Shown: in pieces, positions 16,038 through 25,364 of the stretch
Numbering within the stretch: the stretch's first letter is position 1
Layout: every line of letters starts with the position of its first letter
Origin: Gemmatimonadota bacterium
GTDB taxonomy: Bacteria; Gemmatimonadota; Gemmatimonadetes; Palauibacterales; Palauibacteraceae
Direction of reading: 5' to 3'
DNA: 64,000 nucleotides
NCBI GenBank assembly: GCA_021295785.1
Contig: JAGWBR010000005.1
Location: 60,990 to 124,989, forward strand
Program-made: the position numbers and the translations under genes
Notes under the pieces: generated by a model
What the model was told of the DNA's origin: nothing
The model's database searches: none
What the model saw: the letters and a program-made list of their open reading frames with translations, nothing else

Positions 16038-17189
16038 CTACCGTCTCTCGAACCGCACCCGTGCCGTGCGCTGGACACCGAGCGTGTCGGCCGTCACCCC
16101 GTACAGCGCGGACTCCGTAGCCCACGGCGTCGGCGAGTTGCGGATGCGGCTCGGCCACCGATAGTGCGCTACGAGCGTCGTTCCGTCCCACACGTCGGCA
16201 CTGCGCACCGACTCGCCTGCTGCAAGCGTCCTCACGACCCACAGCCGACCCCCGCTATCGAAAAACATGTCCGCCAGCGGCGGCTTGCGGTCGGGAATCT
16301 GGAAGGGGTGTCTGCCGATGCCGGCACGATCCAGTTCGCTTTCCATCCGGGTTTGCGCCCAGTCCCTGTCACTCTCGCTCAGCGGCGGTCCCTCTAGCGC
16401 GGGACCCTCGATCAGGGCAACGGTGCCATCGGGATGGTGAAGGTTGATCGCGTAGTCAGAGGTCACCGCATCCGCCCATGTTCCGCCGTTCGCGTGGGCG
16501 TGAATCCATTGCGGGCCGAAGGGCTGATGGAGGTACACGAGGGCACTCATCCCCGCCCTGTTAAACGGCACGGTCGCCTGGCTGACGGACTGGCGCTCCG
16601 CGTCCGCCATCACGGCGGTGTCCACAGCTCCGTCGGGAAGCACGCGGAACCGTGCATCCAGGCTCGCGCCGCCGTTGCCGCTCACGGGACCGACACTGAC
16701 GAGGTTGCCCCCCATGTCGAAGGTGAATGGAGCCATCAAGCCGATTTGACCGGGGTGGGGAGTTCTCAGGACCCGCTGGGGCTCCGCGCCGTCTGAACCG
16801 AGCAGGAACACACTGTACCGGGCACTCTGGCGCACCCACAGTTCCCCACCGGGGGCAAACCCCAAACAGCAAAGGTCTCCGAACTCGCCGGGACCCTCGC
16901 CCGGCCCGCCGAAGTGGAACGCGAAATCCCCTTCGGGCCCGAAGACCCGGATTTCGGCGGAATTCCGGTCTGCGACGATTATCCGTCCCAGTTCGTCGGC
17001 CACGACATCCATGATGTAGGAGAACAAATAGGGGTCGTCGCCGTCGACATCACCAATCTCGAGCTCGATGGTGCCTTCGAAGGTGGGGACCTCCGGCAGG
17101 GCGACACCGGACTGCCCTCCCTCGGAACAGGCGGTCGCGGCCAGTAGAAACGCGGCCGTAGCGGTCCGTCGGCACGGAAAACGCCTCAT
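16038..17189 (-). CDS. 6-bladed beta-propeller lipoprotein
   Basis: A 383-residue lipoprotein: MRRFPCRRTATAAFLLAATAC gives the signal and lipobox cysteine (LAATAC). The diagnostic first blades are VVADELGRIIVADRNSAEIRVFGPEGDFAFHFGGPGEGPGEF. ATG 17189 is chosen because AAGGAG lies 7 nt upstream; the track start at 17255 is too early. The C-terminal blades end YGVTADTLGVQRTARVRFERR. Convergent with the propeller at 14838 and flanked by IS remnants. Function unknown; probably a periplasmic or surface binding scaffold. Confidence 0.85.
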   Translation of the reverse strand: MRRFPCRRTATAAFLLAATACSEGGQSGVALPEVPTFEGTIELEIGDVDGDDPYLFSYIMDVVADELGRIIVADRNSAEIRVFGPEGDFAFHFGGPGEGPGEFGDLCCLGFAPGGELWVRQSARYSVFLLGSDGAEPQRVLRTPHPGQIGLMAPFTFDMGGNLVSVGPVSGNGGASLDARFRVLPDGAVDTAVMADAERQSVSQATVPFNRAGMSALVYLHQPFGPQWIHAHANGGTWADAVTSDYAINLHHPDGTVALIEGPALEGPPLSESDRDWAQTRMESELDRAGIGRHPFQIPDRKPPLADMFFDSGGRLWVVRTLAAGESVRSADVWDGTTLVAHYRWPSRIRNSPTPWATESALYGVTADTLGVQRTARVRFERR

Positions 17190-17290
17190 GTCATGTCTCC
17201 TTCGCCAAATCCGTTTCATATTCGTCGGTTCGCACATAAGCGACATCCGTAGCAACCTACCCGTTCACCGCGCGGGCAACTCCAACTCGG

Positions 17291-17539
17291 TATGTCGGGA
17301 TGGATGTGCACAAGGACACGGTGACGATTGCGGTTGTGGCCGAGGGATCGCGGGAGCCGGTGCTGGTGAAGCGGATGTTCGACCGTTTGGCGCGAAAGCA
17401 CAAGGTGTTCAAGCGGCTTGCGTTCCGGACGAACAATCAGATCGCAGCTGTCGCGGTGGCCAGGGAACTCGTCGGGTTCGTGTGGGTGCTCATGCAGGAG
17501 AGCGTGACAGAGATCGAAGCACAGCGCCGCGCCGCCTGA
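17291..17539 (+). pseudogene. IS110-family transposase with internal deletion
   Basis: YVGMDVHKDTVTIAVV is the N-terminal DEDD start of IS110 transposases. It is fused after about 35 residues to a C-terminal piece, VFKRLAFRTNNQIAAVAVARELVGFVWVL, typical of the IS110 C-terminus. The catalytic DEDD centre and serine domain are missing. A further stretch at 17593-17733 (ENARLSYVAGTETGPKTNA) may be the original extreme C-terminus in another frame. Confidence 0.7.
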
Positions 17540-17748
17540 GAAGCATAGACCAAGGACAATACCGCAGATGCTGAAGGGGAGGTCGCCCGAGGCACGGCAG
17601 GAGAACGCTCGCCTAAGCTATGTGGCCGGGACCGAAACCGGACCCAAGACCAACGCGACTTGGATCGAGCCAGCTCCCGACGAATCCGAATTCTTGCCGC
17701 TCTGGCCACGCGCTAACACTAACCGTCCGTGAAAGCGGGTCAGGTCCA

Positions 17749-17958
17749 GACCTGGACGGCTATCTTGAGACCGACAACACCCGTAGGCCACACTGCGGCC
17801 GCGGCATGAAGGGATAAACGCCCTACGAAGTCTTCAAGGCCGGGATCCCAAAGAAGTCCCCGGCCCGAAAGAAGCCAACCAGAAAGGCGGTCAAAACCGC
17901 AGCATGAATTCTGACCTCGGCGAGGCCGGGTGTCAGGTGAATATCATACTCTTACAAA
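17749..17958 (+). mobile_element. IS481-family 3' fragment
   Basis: Encodes LDGYLETDNTRRPHCGRGMKG, a TAA where the 9030 copy has CAA, then the lysine-rich tail ending KTAA-stop and the end sequence TGTCAGGTGAATATCATACT. Highly similar to 9118-9323, so the two derive from one element type. Confidence 0.8.
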
Positions 17959-17969
17959 CAGTCACGCAT

Positions 17970-19232
17970 TCAGCCACCGCTCTCTCCGGTGGGCCACGAA
18001 ATGGTGAAGCGCGTTACGGATTGGACACTCAGGGAATCCAACGTCACCGCCCAGAAATGGGAATTTGTGATCACAGCCGCTACGCCGGACGGTGTGTCGG
18101 GATCGATCCACACATCTGCGGGCAATGTCGCCCTGCCAATATGTGCTCCTGACCGTCCGAATACCTCGAATGCACCGCCCATCTGGTTTTGCCAATAGAT
18201 GCTTCCGTCTGGGGCAGCGGATTCTATGCTCGGTTGCGAAAGTTGAACCCAAACTCTCCCGTCCTGAGCCACAGTGATTGTCTTGTATGCGGCTTTGCTA
18301 TCAGGGTAGTCGTAGCGCAGAAGTTGGCGCACAGGATCTGTTTCCACCGCGTTGATTCTGGCGAGCTGCTCAGCCAAACCCCGATTCGATTCAATCTCGC
18401 TCAGAAACCAGGTCATCTCGTCTGCGGGAATCGGTACTGGTTCCAGCGGTACGGTCTCACTCGACACCACCGATCTACCTTCCGATATGACATCGAATCG
18501 CAACTCCTTAGGGCACCCGATGAAAAGTTCACCAAGGGAGCTGATCGTCCATACGACTTTCGGGGCGTACCGCACACGCAGATCTTCAAAAAAGCCACTC
18601 CTGACAGCATGGCTTGATCGTGTTCCACATTGCTCGACATATCGCTCGGGAGCCCAGATAGTGTCCAGCAAGTTGCCGTGAGCGTCGACAGATACGAACA
18701 CAGGGCGAGGCCATGACACTGGCGTCCCGTCGAGTGACATTTGTGGGGCCAAGCCGAGATAGGCTCCACCCCCCAGCCTACTCGCGATAAGATGCCGTGA
18801 CGATGTCAACCATTGATTGGGGGTTTCCCATTGCCCAAGATACTCCCCAGCCGACGAGTCAAACAAAGATATACGTCTCCGAGGCCGGTCTACAATCGCC
18901 ACTTGCCTATCCTCAAGGATGGCCAGTCCGGAAAGGTCACCGATCTCGCCTGGCCCCTCGCCTCTTGCGGCAAAACTCACCAGGAATTGCCCGTTGCGAT
19001 CAAACTTGCGCACCTCGTAGTTCTGCCCGTCCCCTACGTACACCGAACCATCGTCGTCCAACGCAAGCGCCGTGATTCTCCCAAACTGAGTCTCTTCTGC
19101 GCCACTGACACTGCCGATTCTGAGATCCACCTTCATTTCCACTACCCGGCTGTCCAGAACCGCGCCGGACTCGGTTCCAGACGAGCAGCCGAAGGCGCAA
19201 ACAACGCAAGACGTGACGTAGATTCGCGACAC
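17970..19232 (-). CDS. 6-bladed beta-propeller lipoprotein
   Basis: About 420 residues from GTG 19232, which follows a GGGGGG stretch and gives a short lipoprotein signal (YVTSCVVCAFGC). The blades are clear: ITALALDDDGSVYVGDGQNYEVRKFDRNGQFLVSFAARGEGPGEIGDL and LEDRQVAIVDRPRRRISLFD. The C-terminus reads FWAVTLDSLSVQSVTRFTI, like the other paralogues. It has lower GC and different codon use than the 20-26 kb genes, compatible with acquisition. Its 3' end is within 15 nt of an IS481 remnant. Ligand unknown. Confidence 0.8.
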   Translation of the reverse strand: MSRIYVTSCVVCAFGCSSGTESGAVLDSRVVEMKVDLRIGSVSGAEETQFGRITALALDDDGSVYVGDGQNYEVRKFDRNGQFLVSFAARGEGPGEIGDLSGLAILEDRQVAIVDRPRRRISLFDSSAGEYLGQWETPNQWLTSSRHLIASRLGGGAYLGLAPQMSLDGTPVSWPRPVFVSVDAHGNLLDTIWAPERYVEQCGTRSSHAVRSGFFEDLRVRYAPKVVWTISSLGELFIGCPKELRFDVISEGRSVVSSETVPLEPVPIPADEMTWFLSEIESNRGLAEQLARINAVETDPVRQLLRYDYPDSKAAYKTITVAQDGRVWVQLSQPSIESAAPDGSIYWQNQMGGAFEVFGRSGAHIGRATLPADVWIDPDTPSGVAAVITNSHFWAVTLDSLSVQSVTRFTISWPTGESGG

Positions 19233-19272
19233 CAGCGCCCCCCGTGGTTCTCGGCGGTCCACTGCAATGTTG

Positions 19273-19668
19273 CTAGAGGCAGCTCCGACGTTCGGCATTG
19301 GCAGTGTGGTCAATGGCCATAGGGTTGTCGAATAGCAATACCCTCCGCTGTCTGGATTCATCAAGGGCGAGCAACACAATGACCGTCTCAGTCACTGTGA
19401 TTTCCCACGGGTCGTAAGGATCAACGCGATAGGCAGCGAGGATGTCTCCGTCCCGGTCCAGCACCGTCAAGACAGCTCGGGGCCGGTACTCAATCCCGGC
19501 GTCGCGGAATCTCGCAGATCGGAGACCTCCTCGGAAGCTCTGGAAATGAACTACTCTGCAGCAGATATCGCTACCAGACGAAGCGTGCTCTGTCAAGTGG
19601 TAACTGTCGGGAGTGTCGAGAGCAAATAGAATGTCTGTAGGCCTCGACGGGCTTTGGCGCGCCGTGAG
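19273..19668 (-). pseudogene. C-terminal fragment of another beta-propeller protein
   Basis: On the minus strand the frame PTDILFALDTPDSYH...AVLTVLDRDGDILAAYRVDPYDPWEITVTE...RRVLLFDNP resembles the last blades of the neighbouring propeller proteins (xVxDxxGxLxAxYRxP ... xVLLF). No N-terminus or signal is present. The track ORF begins at 19596, but the frame is open further upstream. Either a truncated paralogue or a small independent protein. Confidence 0.4.
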
Positions 19669-19985
19669 GTGGTCCCGGTTTTTTGGACAAGCGGCCGGCT
19701 CAACAATCAGGCCGCCTCTCGGCTGAGCTTTGCGCGGGCACTGCCCATTCCAGCAATGCCGACCACCGATTCCGCCTACCGATCACGATGTTCCCGCCGG
19801 GGTCGCGCTTGCGGAGCCGGTCGAGCTGTTAGGGCGAGCAAGCCGCCCACACAGGCGGAGGCAAGGCGGCCGCGGACAGTGGTGCGAGGAAGCATCGGGT
19901 CAAGATAGCGCCGTTCGCCCCGTTCCCTTACGCATTACGTTGAGGGGCTGTCCAAAGCCGCCGCTCCCACAACGGAGAAACCGCC
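19669..19985. other. IS-scar region before the S9 peptidase gene
   Basis: CCCGGTTTTTTGGACA (19674-19689) resembles the end-like sequence at 14485. CTGCCCATTCCAGCAATG (about 19741-19758), followed by CCACCGATTCCG, resembles IS21-type terminal repeats and partly matches 10283. No credible gene. The S9 promoter must lie in or after this scar. Confidence 0.4.
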
Positions 19986-22046
19986 ATGAGGACCCGTTTT
20001 ATTCGCCGCCGCTTCCCGCTTCCCGCTTCTGGCGCCATGATTCTGGTCGCTGCCCTTGCCCTGACCGCCGCGGTGCCAGCCGTGGCACAGGACGGGGCAA
20101 TGAAGAAGCTCTCGCTCGGGATGTACCTGGACATGGAGAGCGTCTCCAACCCGCGGATCTCGCCCGACGGTAGCCGGATCATCTACACCCTCGGCTGGAT
20201 CGACAAGATGAACGACGCGCGCGAGTCGTCTCTGTGGATCATGGATGCCGACGGATCGCGTCACCGCTTCCTGGTTGAGGGTTCAGGGGCCCGCTGGTCG
20301 CCCGACGGCACCCGCATCGCCTACACGGCCCGCGGCGAACCCGAGGGATCACAGATCTTCGTGCGCTGGATGGACGCGGAAGGAGCCACGTCGCAGATCA
20401 CGCGACTGGAGAAATCGCCGGGCAGCATCCGGTGGTCACCCGACGGCACCATGATTTCGTTCACCATGAATGTCGACGCCGACCCCGCATGGAGCGTCAC
20501 CCCGCCGGGCAAGCCCAAGGGCGCCACATGGACCGAAGGGCCCAAGGTGGTTACGCGCGCCGACTACCGGCAGGACCGCCGCGGATACTCGGACACGGGC
20601 TGGCGGCACATCTTCGTGGTGCCGGCCAGCGGTGGCACGGCCCGCCAGCTGACCGGCGGTGACTGGAACCACTCCGCGGGCCGGTGGACGGCCGACGGCA
20701 GCGAGATCGTGTTCTCGTCGCTGCGCACCGCCGACGCAGAGCTCGCCTGGCGCGAGTCGGAGATCTACGCCGTAGACGTAAACCAGGGCGGCATTCGCCA
20801 GCTCACGAACCGCACCGGTCCTGACACCTCCCCCGTGCCGTCGCCCGACGGATCGCTGATCGCCTACCGGGGCGTCGATTTTCATAACGACACTTACCGG
20901 AACATGGGCATCTACGTGATGGACTCCGACGGTTCAGGCTCGCGGATGATTTCGGGCGATTTCGACCGGTCAATCTCCGGCGGCCTCCAGTGGGCTCCCG
21001 ACGGATCCGGGCTCTACTTCAACTCCAACCGCGAGGGCTCGCGGGACCTGCACTTCGTGAGCCTTGACGGAGGGGTAACCCGGTTGACCGAGGGCCGTCA
21101 TTTGTTCGCCCTCTCCAACTTCAACCACCAGGGCAGGGCTGTGGGAACGCTCACGCTTCCGCAGGCACCGGCCGACGTGGTCGCGTTGGACCTGTCGTCT
21201 CCGGGCGACATGACCACGCTCACCGACGTGAACGGCGACGTGCTCCACGGCGTGAGCATGGGAGAGGTGGAAGAGTTCTGGTACAAATCCACCGATGACC
21301 TGGACATCCAGGGCTGGATCATCCGTCCGCCGGATTTCGATCCGAACGAGGACTATCCCATGATGCTGGCCATTCACGGCGGGCCGCACGGGATGTACAA
21401 CACCGGATTCAACTTTGGATGGCAGGAACACGCCGCGAACGGCTACGTGATCGTGTACACCAACCCCCGCGGCAGCAGCGGCTACGGCAGCGCCTTCGGC
21501 AACGCCATCAAGCGGGCCTACCCCGGAAAGGACTTCGACGACCTGATGGCTGGCGTCGACGAGGTCGTTTCGCGCGGCTATATCGACGAAGAGAACATGT
21601 TCGTGTACGGCTGCTCCGGCGGTGGGGTTCTGACCTCCTGGGTAGTGGGCCACACGAACCGGTTCGCGGCGGCCTCGGCCAACTGCCCGGTCACCAACTG
21701 GCTGTCGTTTGTCGGCACGACCGACGGCATCGGCTGGTACCGGAACTTCGACCACTTTCCGTGGGACGACCCGAGCGAGCACCTCAGGCGGTCGCCGCTC
21801 ATGTACGTGGGTAACGTCACCACACCGACCATGCTCATGACCGGAGAGATGGACCTGCGCACCCCCATGCCGCAGACCGAAGAGTACTATGCGGCGCTCA
21901 AGGTGCTGGGCGTGCCGACGGTCATGGTCCGGTTCAGGAACGAGTGGCACGGCACCTCCAGCACGCCGTCCAACTTCCTCCGCAGTCAGCTGTTCCTGCG
22001 CGAGTGGTTCGAGAGGCACTCCCGCGGCCCGGCCGTGACCCAGTGA
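19986..22046 (+). CDS. Secreted S9-family (prolyl oligopeptidase / DPP4-like) peptidase
   Basis: A 686-residue exported serine peptidase. A signal peptide ends at AVPAVAQ. Residues about 40-380 form a TolB/WD40-like propeller with repeated SPDGS, SPDGT, TADGS and APDGS motifs; the C-terminal alpha/beta-hydrolase domain carries HGGPHGMY, the nucleophile serine in YGCSGGGV (family usually GGSYGG), the Asp in TGEMDLRTP and the His in NEWHGTS. Cleaves peptides, typically after proline or with broad specificity. Preceded by CGGAGA. Its stop overlaps the next start (TGATG). Confidence 0.9.
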   Translation: MRTRFIRRRFPLPASGAMILVAALALTAAVPAVAQDGAMKKLSLGMYLDMESVSNPRISPDGSRIIYTLGWIDKMNDARESSLWIMDADGSRHRFLVEGSGARWSPDGTRIAYTARGEPEGSQIFVRWMDAEGATSQITRLEKSPGSIRWSPDGTMISFTMNVDADPAWSVTPPGKPKGATWTEGPKVVTRADYRQDRRGYSDTGWRHIFVVPASGGTARQLTGGDWNHSAGRWTADGSEIVFSSLRTADAELAWRESEIYAVDVNQGGIRQLTNRTGPDTSPVPSPDGSLIAYRGVDFHNDTYRNMGIYVMDSDGSGSRMISGDFDRSISGGLQWAPDGSGLYFNSNREGSRDLHFVSLDGGVTRLTEGRHLFALSNFNHQGRAVGTLTLPQAPADVVALDLSSPGDMTTLTDVNGDVLHGVSMGEVEEFWYKSTDDLDIQGWIIRPPDFDPNEDYPMMLAIHGGPHGMYNTGFNFGWQEHAANGYVIVYTNPRGSSGYGSAFGNAIKRAYPGKDFDDLMAGVDEVVSRGYIDEENMFVYGCSGGGVLTSWVVGHTNRFAAASANCPVTNWLSFVGTTDGIGWYRNFDHFPWDDPSEHLRRSPLMYVGNVTTPTMLMTGEMDLRTPMPQTEEYYAALKVLGVPTVMVRFRNEWHGTSSTPSNFLRSQLFLREWFERHSRGPAVTQ

Positions 22047-25000
22047 TGGCGAGCGGCCCAGCAGCGGGTTTGGCGGTCGTCGCCGGGCTGGTGGCCGCAG
22101 CTCCCGCGGGTGCCCAGGAACTGGTGCCGCAGCATGTGTCGGCCCTTGCCGCCCGGCACATCGGCCCGGAGGGGAACCGAACCGTGGCGGTTGCAGGGGT
22201 CTCCGGCGACCCGATGGTCTACTACGTGGGCGCGGCCACGGGCGGGGTCTGGAAGACCGAGGACGGCGGAAACCACTGGGAACCAGTGTTCGACGATCAG
22301 CCCGTGGGGGCCAGCGGCGCACTGGCGGTGTCGCCCGCGGATCCGTCCGTGGTGTGGTCGGGCACGGGGGAGCCGTTCATCCGGTCGAACGTGTCCGTCG
22401 GCGACGGCATCTACAAATCGACCGACTCGGGGGATACGTGGACCCGGGTCGGCCTGGAGGGGATCGCCACCCGCACCAGCCGCATAGTGCCCCACCCATT
22501 CGACCCGCAGGTGGCCTATGTGGCGGCTCTGGGGCACGCGCACGGACCCCAGCGCGAACGGGGAATCTTCCGCACGACCGACGGCGGAGAGACCTGGGAG
22601 CACGTGTTGTTTGTTGACGAAAACACGGGCGCGTCCGACCTGATCATGAACCCGGCCAATCCGTCGGTTCTGATTGCGGGGATGTGGCAGGTCAGGGTGC
22701 ACCAGTGGACCCGTGAAAGCGGCGGGCCGGGCAGCGGCCTTTTCATGACCCGCGACGGAGGCGACACGTGGCGGCGTCTGGAGGGCAGCGAGCTGCCGAA
22801 GCTGCCCGTCGGCAAGATCGGCCTGTGCATTACGCCCCGTGACCCGGACCGTGTTTACGCGCTCATCGAGACGGGCGACGGCGTGCCCTGGCACGGCCAG
22901 GAGACCGAAAGCGGAGAGCTTTGGCGCTCGGATGATGGCGGACGCAACTGGAGCCTGGTCTCGCACAACCGCGACCTGGCGGGCCGGAGCGCGTACTACA
23001 CGCGGTGCGCGGTATCGCCCGCTGACGAAGACGAGGCGTATTTCCTGGCGGCCCCCTACAACGTCACCCGCGATGGCGGCGCCACGTTCGAGAACACGGT
23101 GGGGCGGACCCGGCCGGGATTCGATCATCACGACATGTGGATCGACCCTTCAGACGCCGACCGGATGGCGGTGGCCCACGATGGCGGCGTCTCCATTTCC
23201 CACAACCGGGGCAAGAGCTGGCGGCGAATCCAGCTGCCCATCGCGCAGATGTACCATGTGCAGGCCGACAACGCCGTGCCCTACAACGTGCTCGGTAACC
23301 GCCAGGACGGCCCGTCGGCGCGGGGTCCGTCGCGCACTACCCAGGGCGGATTCGGCCCCGGCGACATCCCGCGCGGCGAGTGGCGCGAGGTGGGCGGCGG
23401 AGAAAGCGGGTTTGCAACCGCCGATCCGACCGATCCGAACATCGTGTGGTCCAGTGCCTCGGGGGCGGGAGCGCGGGGTGGCATCGTGGTCCGCCACGAC
23501 GTGAGCACAGGGCAGTGGAGGAACGTGGAGGTGTGGCCGGAATCGACCGGCGGGTGGCCGGCGGAGGAGCTTCGCTACCGGTTCCAGTGGACGTTCCCCG
23601 TGGTGATTTCGCCCCACGACAACAACACCATCTATGTGACCAGCCAGCACGTGCACCGCACCCGCAACGGCGGCCAGACCTGGGAGGTCGCGAGCCCCGA
23701 CCTGTCGACCGGCGACTTGTCGCGGATGGGGATTTCGGGAGGTCTCACCCCCGACAACATCGGCGTTGAGTACTGCTGCGTGATCTATGCGTTCGACGAA
23801 TCGCCCGTGCAGGAAGGCGTGCTTTGGGCCGGCACGAACGACGGCTTGGTGCACGTGAGCCGCGACGGCGGCAACACCTGGAACGAGGTCACCGCGAACC
23901 TGCCGGACCTGCCGCCCAACGGGGTGGTCCGCAATATCGATGCCTCGAAATGGGACGCCGGCACCGCTTACCTGTCGGTGGAATTCCACTTTGACGGGAA
24001 CTTCGACCCGTACTTCTACAGGACTTCGGATTTCGGAGAAACCTGGACGAAGATCACGGACGGAATCGAACCTTCGCCCGTGAGCTATGCCCGCAACATT
24101 CTGGAAGATCCGGTGCGTCCCGGGCTTCTGTACGCGGGAACCGAGAGTGCGCTCTACGTGTCGCTCGACGACGGGCGGAACTGGCGGGAGTTCATGCCGG
24201 GCCTGCCGTCCACGCCCTACTACTGGCTGGTGGTGCAGGAGCATTTCAACGATCTGGTAATCGGTACGTACGGCCGGGGCTACTGGATCATCGACGACCT
24301 GGGGCCCCTGCAGCAGCTGACGGCCGAAGTGGCGGCCTCGGAGGCACACCTGTTCGAGCCGCGCGACACATATCGGTTTCGGGAAACCGCCGCGGCGTTT
24401 GAGATGACAAATGACCCGACAGCGGGCGAGAACCCGCCCGACGGTGCCGCCCTCAGTTATTGGTTGAGCGCCGGCACTGCCGATGCCGCACCGACTGTTG
24501 AGCTGGTGATCAGCGACACCGACGGCGAGGTGCGACGCCTCGACGGGACCGCCAACCCCGGCATGAACCGTGTCTGGTGGGACCTGCACGGGGAGCTGAC
24601 GACCGAGGTGAAGCTCCGCACGCCTCCTCCGCACGCTCCGTGGCTGGAGGTGGGTGATGACGGCGAACGGCCGATCATCGCCGGCCGTATGTCAGTGCTT
24701 GTGGTGCCCGGCGACTACGAGGTGACCCTCGTGGTGGACGGGCGGGAGCGCGGGTGGACCGGGCTCACCGTGCTCAAGGACCCCCGTGGCGAGGGTACCT
24801 TGGCCGACATCGCGGCACAGACCGCGGCGATGGAGTCCATCCACGACGACGTGAACCGAGCGGCCGCGGTGATCAACGACATCGAGCTGGCCCGGAAGCA
24901 GCTGCGCGACGCCGGGCTCGTGCTGCGGGCAAGGGAAGAAGGTCTGTCCGACCTGGAGGCGGCAATTGCCGGCCTGGATGCCAGGTTGGTGGCCGTCGAG

Positions 25001-25288
25001 GAGCAGCTCTATCAAATGCTGCTCACTGGTACCGGACAGGACAGAGTGCGCTGGCCCGCGAAGGTGTACGGCCGGTTGCTTTACCTGGCCGGCGCGGTGG
25101 GCACCGCGGACTTTCCCCCGACCGACCAGGCGGTGGAGGTGCACGCGGTGCTGAGAGAGCGTCTGGAGAATGCGGCCGCCGAGTTCGAGGCGGTGCTGGA
25201 GTCGGATCTGCCAGCGTTGAACGACCGACTCCGCGCGGCGGGCATGCCGGTGATCATCTCCGCCCGGGACCAGCCCGCGGCAGGTTGA
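22046..25288 (+). CDS. Secreted BNR/sortilin (VPS10)-type repeat protein
   Basis: About 1080 residues; signal peptide ends APAGAQ. Numerous BNR/Asp-box motifs of the form SxDGGxTW are visible (TEDGGNHWE, STDSGDTWTR, TTDGGETWE, TRDGGDTWRR, SDDGGRNWS, TRNGGQTWE, SRDGGNTWNE, TSDFGETWTK, SLDDGRNWRE), giving a ten-bladed-type propeller. The final 250 residues form an Ig-like plus helical region (EEQLYQML). Family members are annotated as glycosyl-hydrolase-like but lack a defined substrate. TGATG overlap with the S9 peptidase implies co-translation; the pair is common in Gemmatimonadota-type genomes. Confidence 0.85.
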   Translation: MASGPAAGLAVVAGLVAAAPAGAQELVPQHVSALAARHIGPEGNRTVAVAGVSGDPMVYYVGAATGGVWKTEDGGNHWEPVFDDQPVGASGALAVSPADPSVVWSGTGEPFIRSNVSVGDGIYKSTDSGDTWTRVGLEGIATRTSRIVPHPFDPQVAYVAALGHAHGPQRERGIFRTTDGGETWEHVLFVDENTGASDLIMNPANPSVLIAGMWQVRVHQWTRESGGPGSGLFMTRDGGDTWRRLEGSELPKLPVGKIGLCITPRDPDRVYALIETGDGVPWHGQETESGELWRSDDGGRNWSLVSHNRDLAGRSAYYTRCAVSPADEDEAYFLAAPYNVTRDGGATFENTVGRTRPGFDHHDMWIDPSDADRMAVAHDGGVSISHNRGKSWRRIQLPIAQMYHVQADNAVPYNVLGNRQDGPSARGPSRTTQGGFGPGDIPRGEWREVGGGESGFATADPTDPNIVWSSASGAGARGGIVVRHDVSTGQWRNVEVWPESTGGWPAEELRYRFQWTFPVVISPHDNNTIYVTSQHVHRTRNGGQTWEVASPDLSTGDLSRMGISGGLTPDNIGVEYCCVIYAFDESPVQEGVLWAGTNDGLVHVSRDGGNTWNEVTANLPDLPPNGVVRNIDASKWDAGTAYLSVEFHFDGNFDPYFYRTSDFGETWTKITDGIEPSPVSYARNILEDPVRPGLLYAGTESALYVSLDDGRNWREFMPGLPSTPYYWLVVQEHFNDLVIGTYGRGYWIIDDLGPLQQLTAEVAASEAHLFEPRDTYRFRETAAAFEMTNDPTAGENPPDGAALSYWLSAGTADAAPTVELVISDTDGEVRRLDGTANPGMNRVWWDLHGELTTEVKLRTPPPHAPWLEVGDDGERPIIAGRMSVLVVPGDYEVTLVVDGRERGWTGLTVLKDPRGEGTLADIAAQTAAMESIHDDVNRAAAVINDIELARKQLRDAGLVLRAREEGLSDLEAAIAGLDARLVAVEEQLYQMLLTGTGQDRVRWPAKVYGRLLYLAGAVGTADFPPTDQAVEVHAVLRERLENAAAEFEAVLESDLPALNDRLRAAGMPVIISARDQPAAG

Positions 25289-25364
25289 TCTGGAAGAAAA
25301 CACCATGCAATGAAACAGGCCGGCCGGTCCGCGCCACACGCGCGGACCGGCGTCGAGCTTGGCT

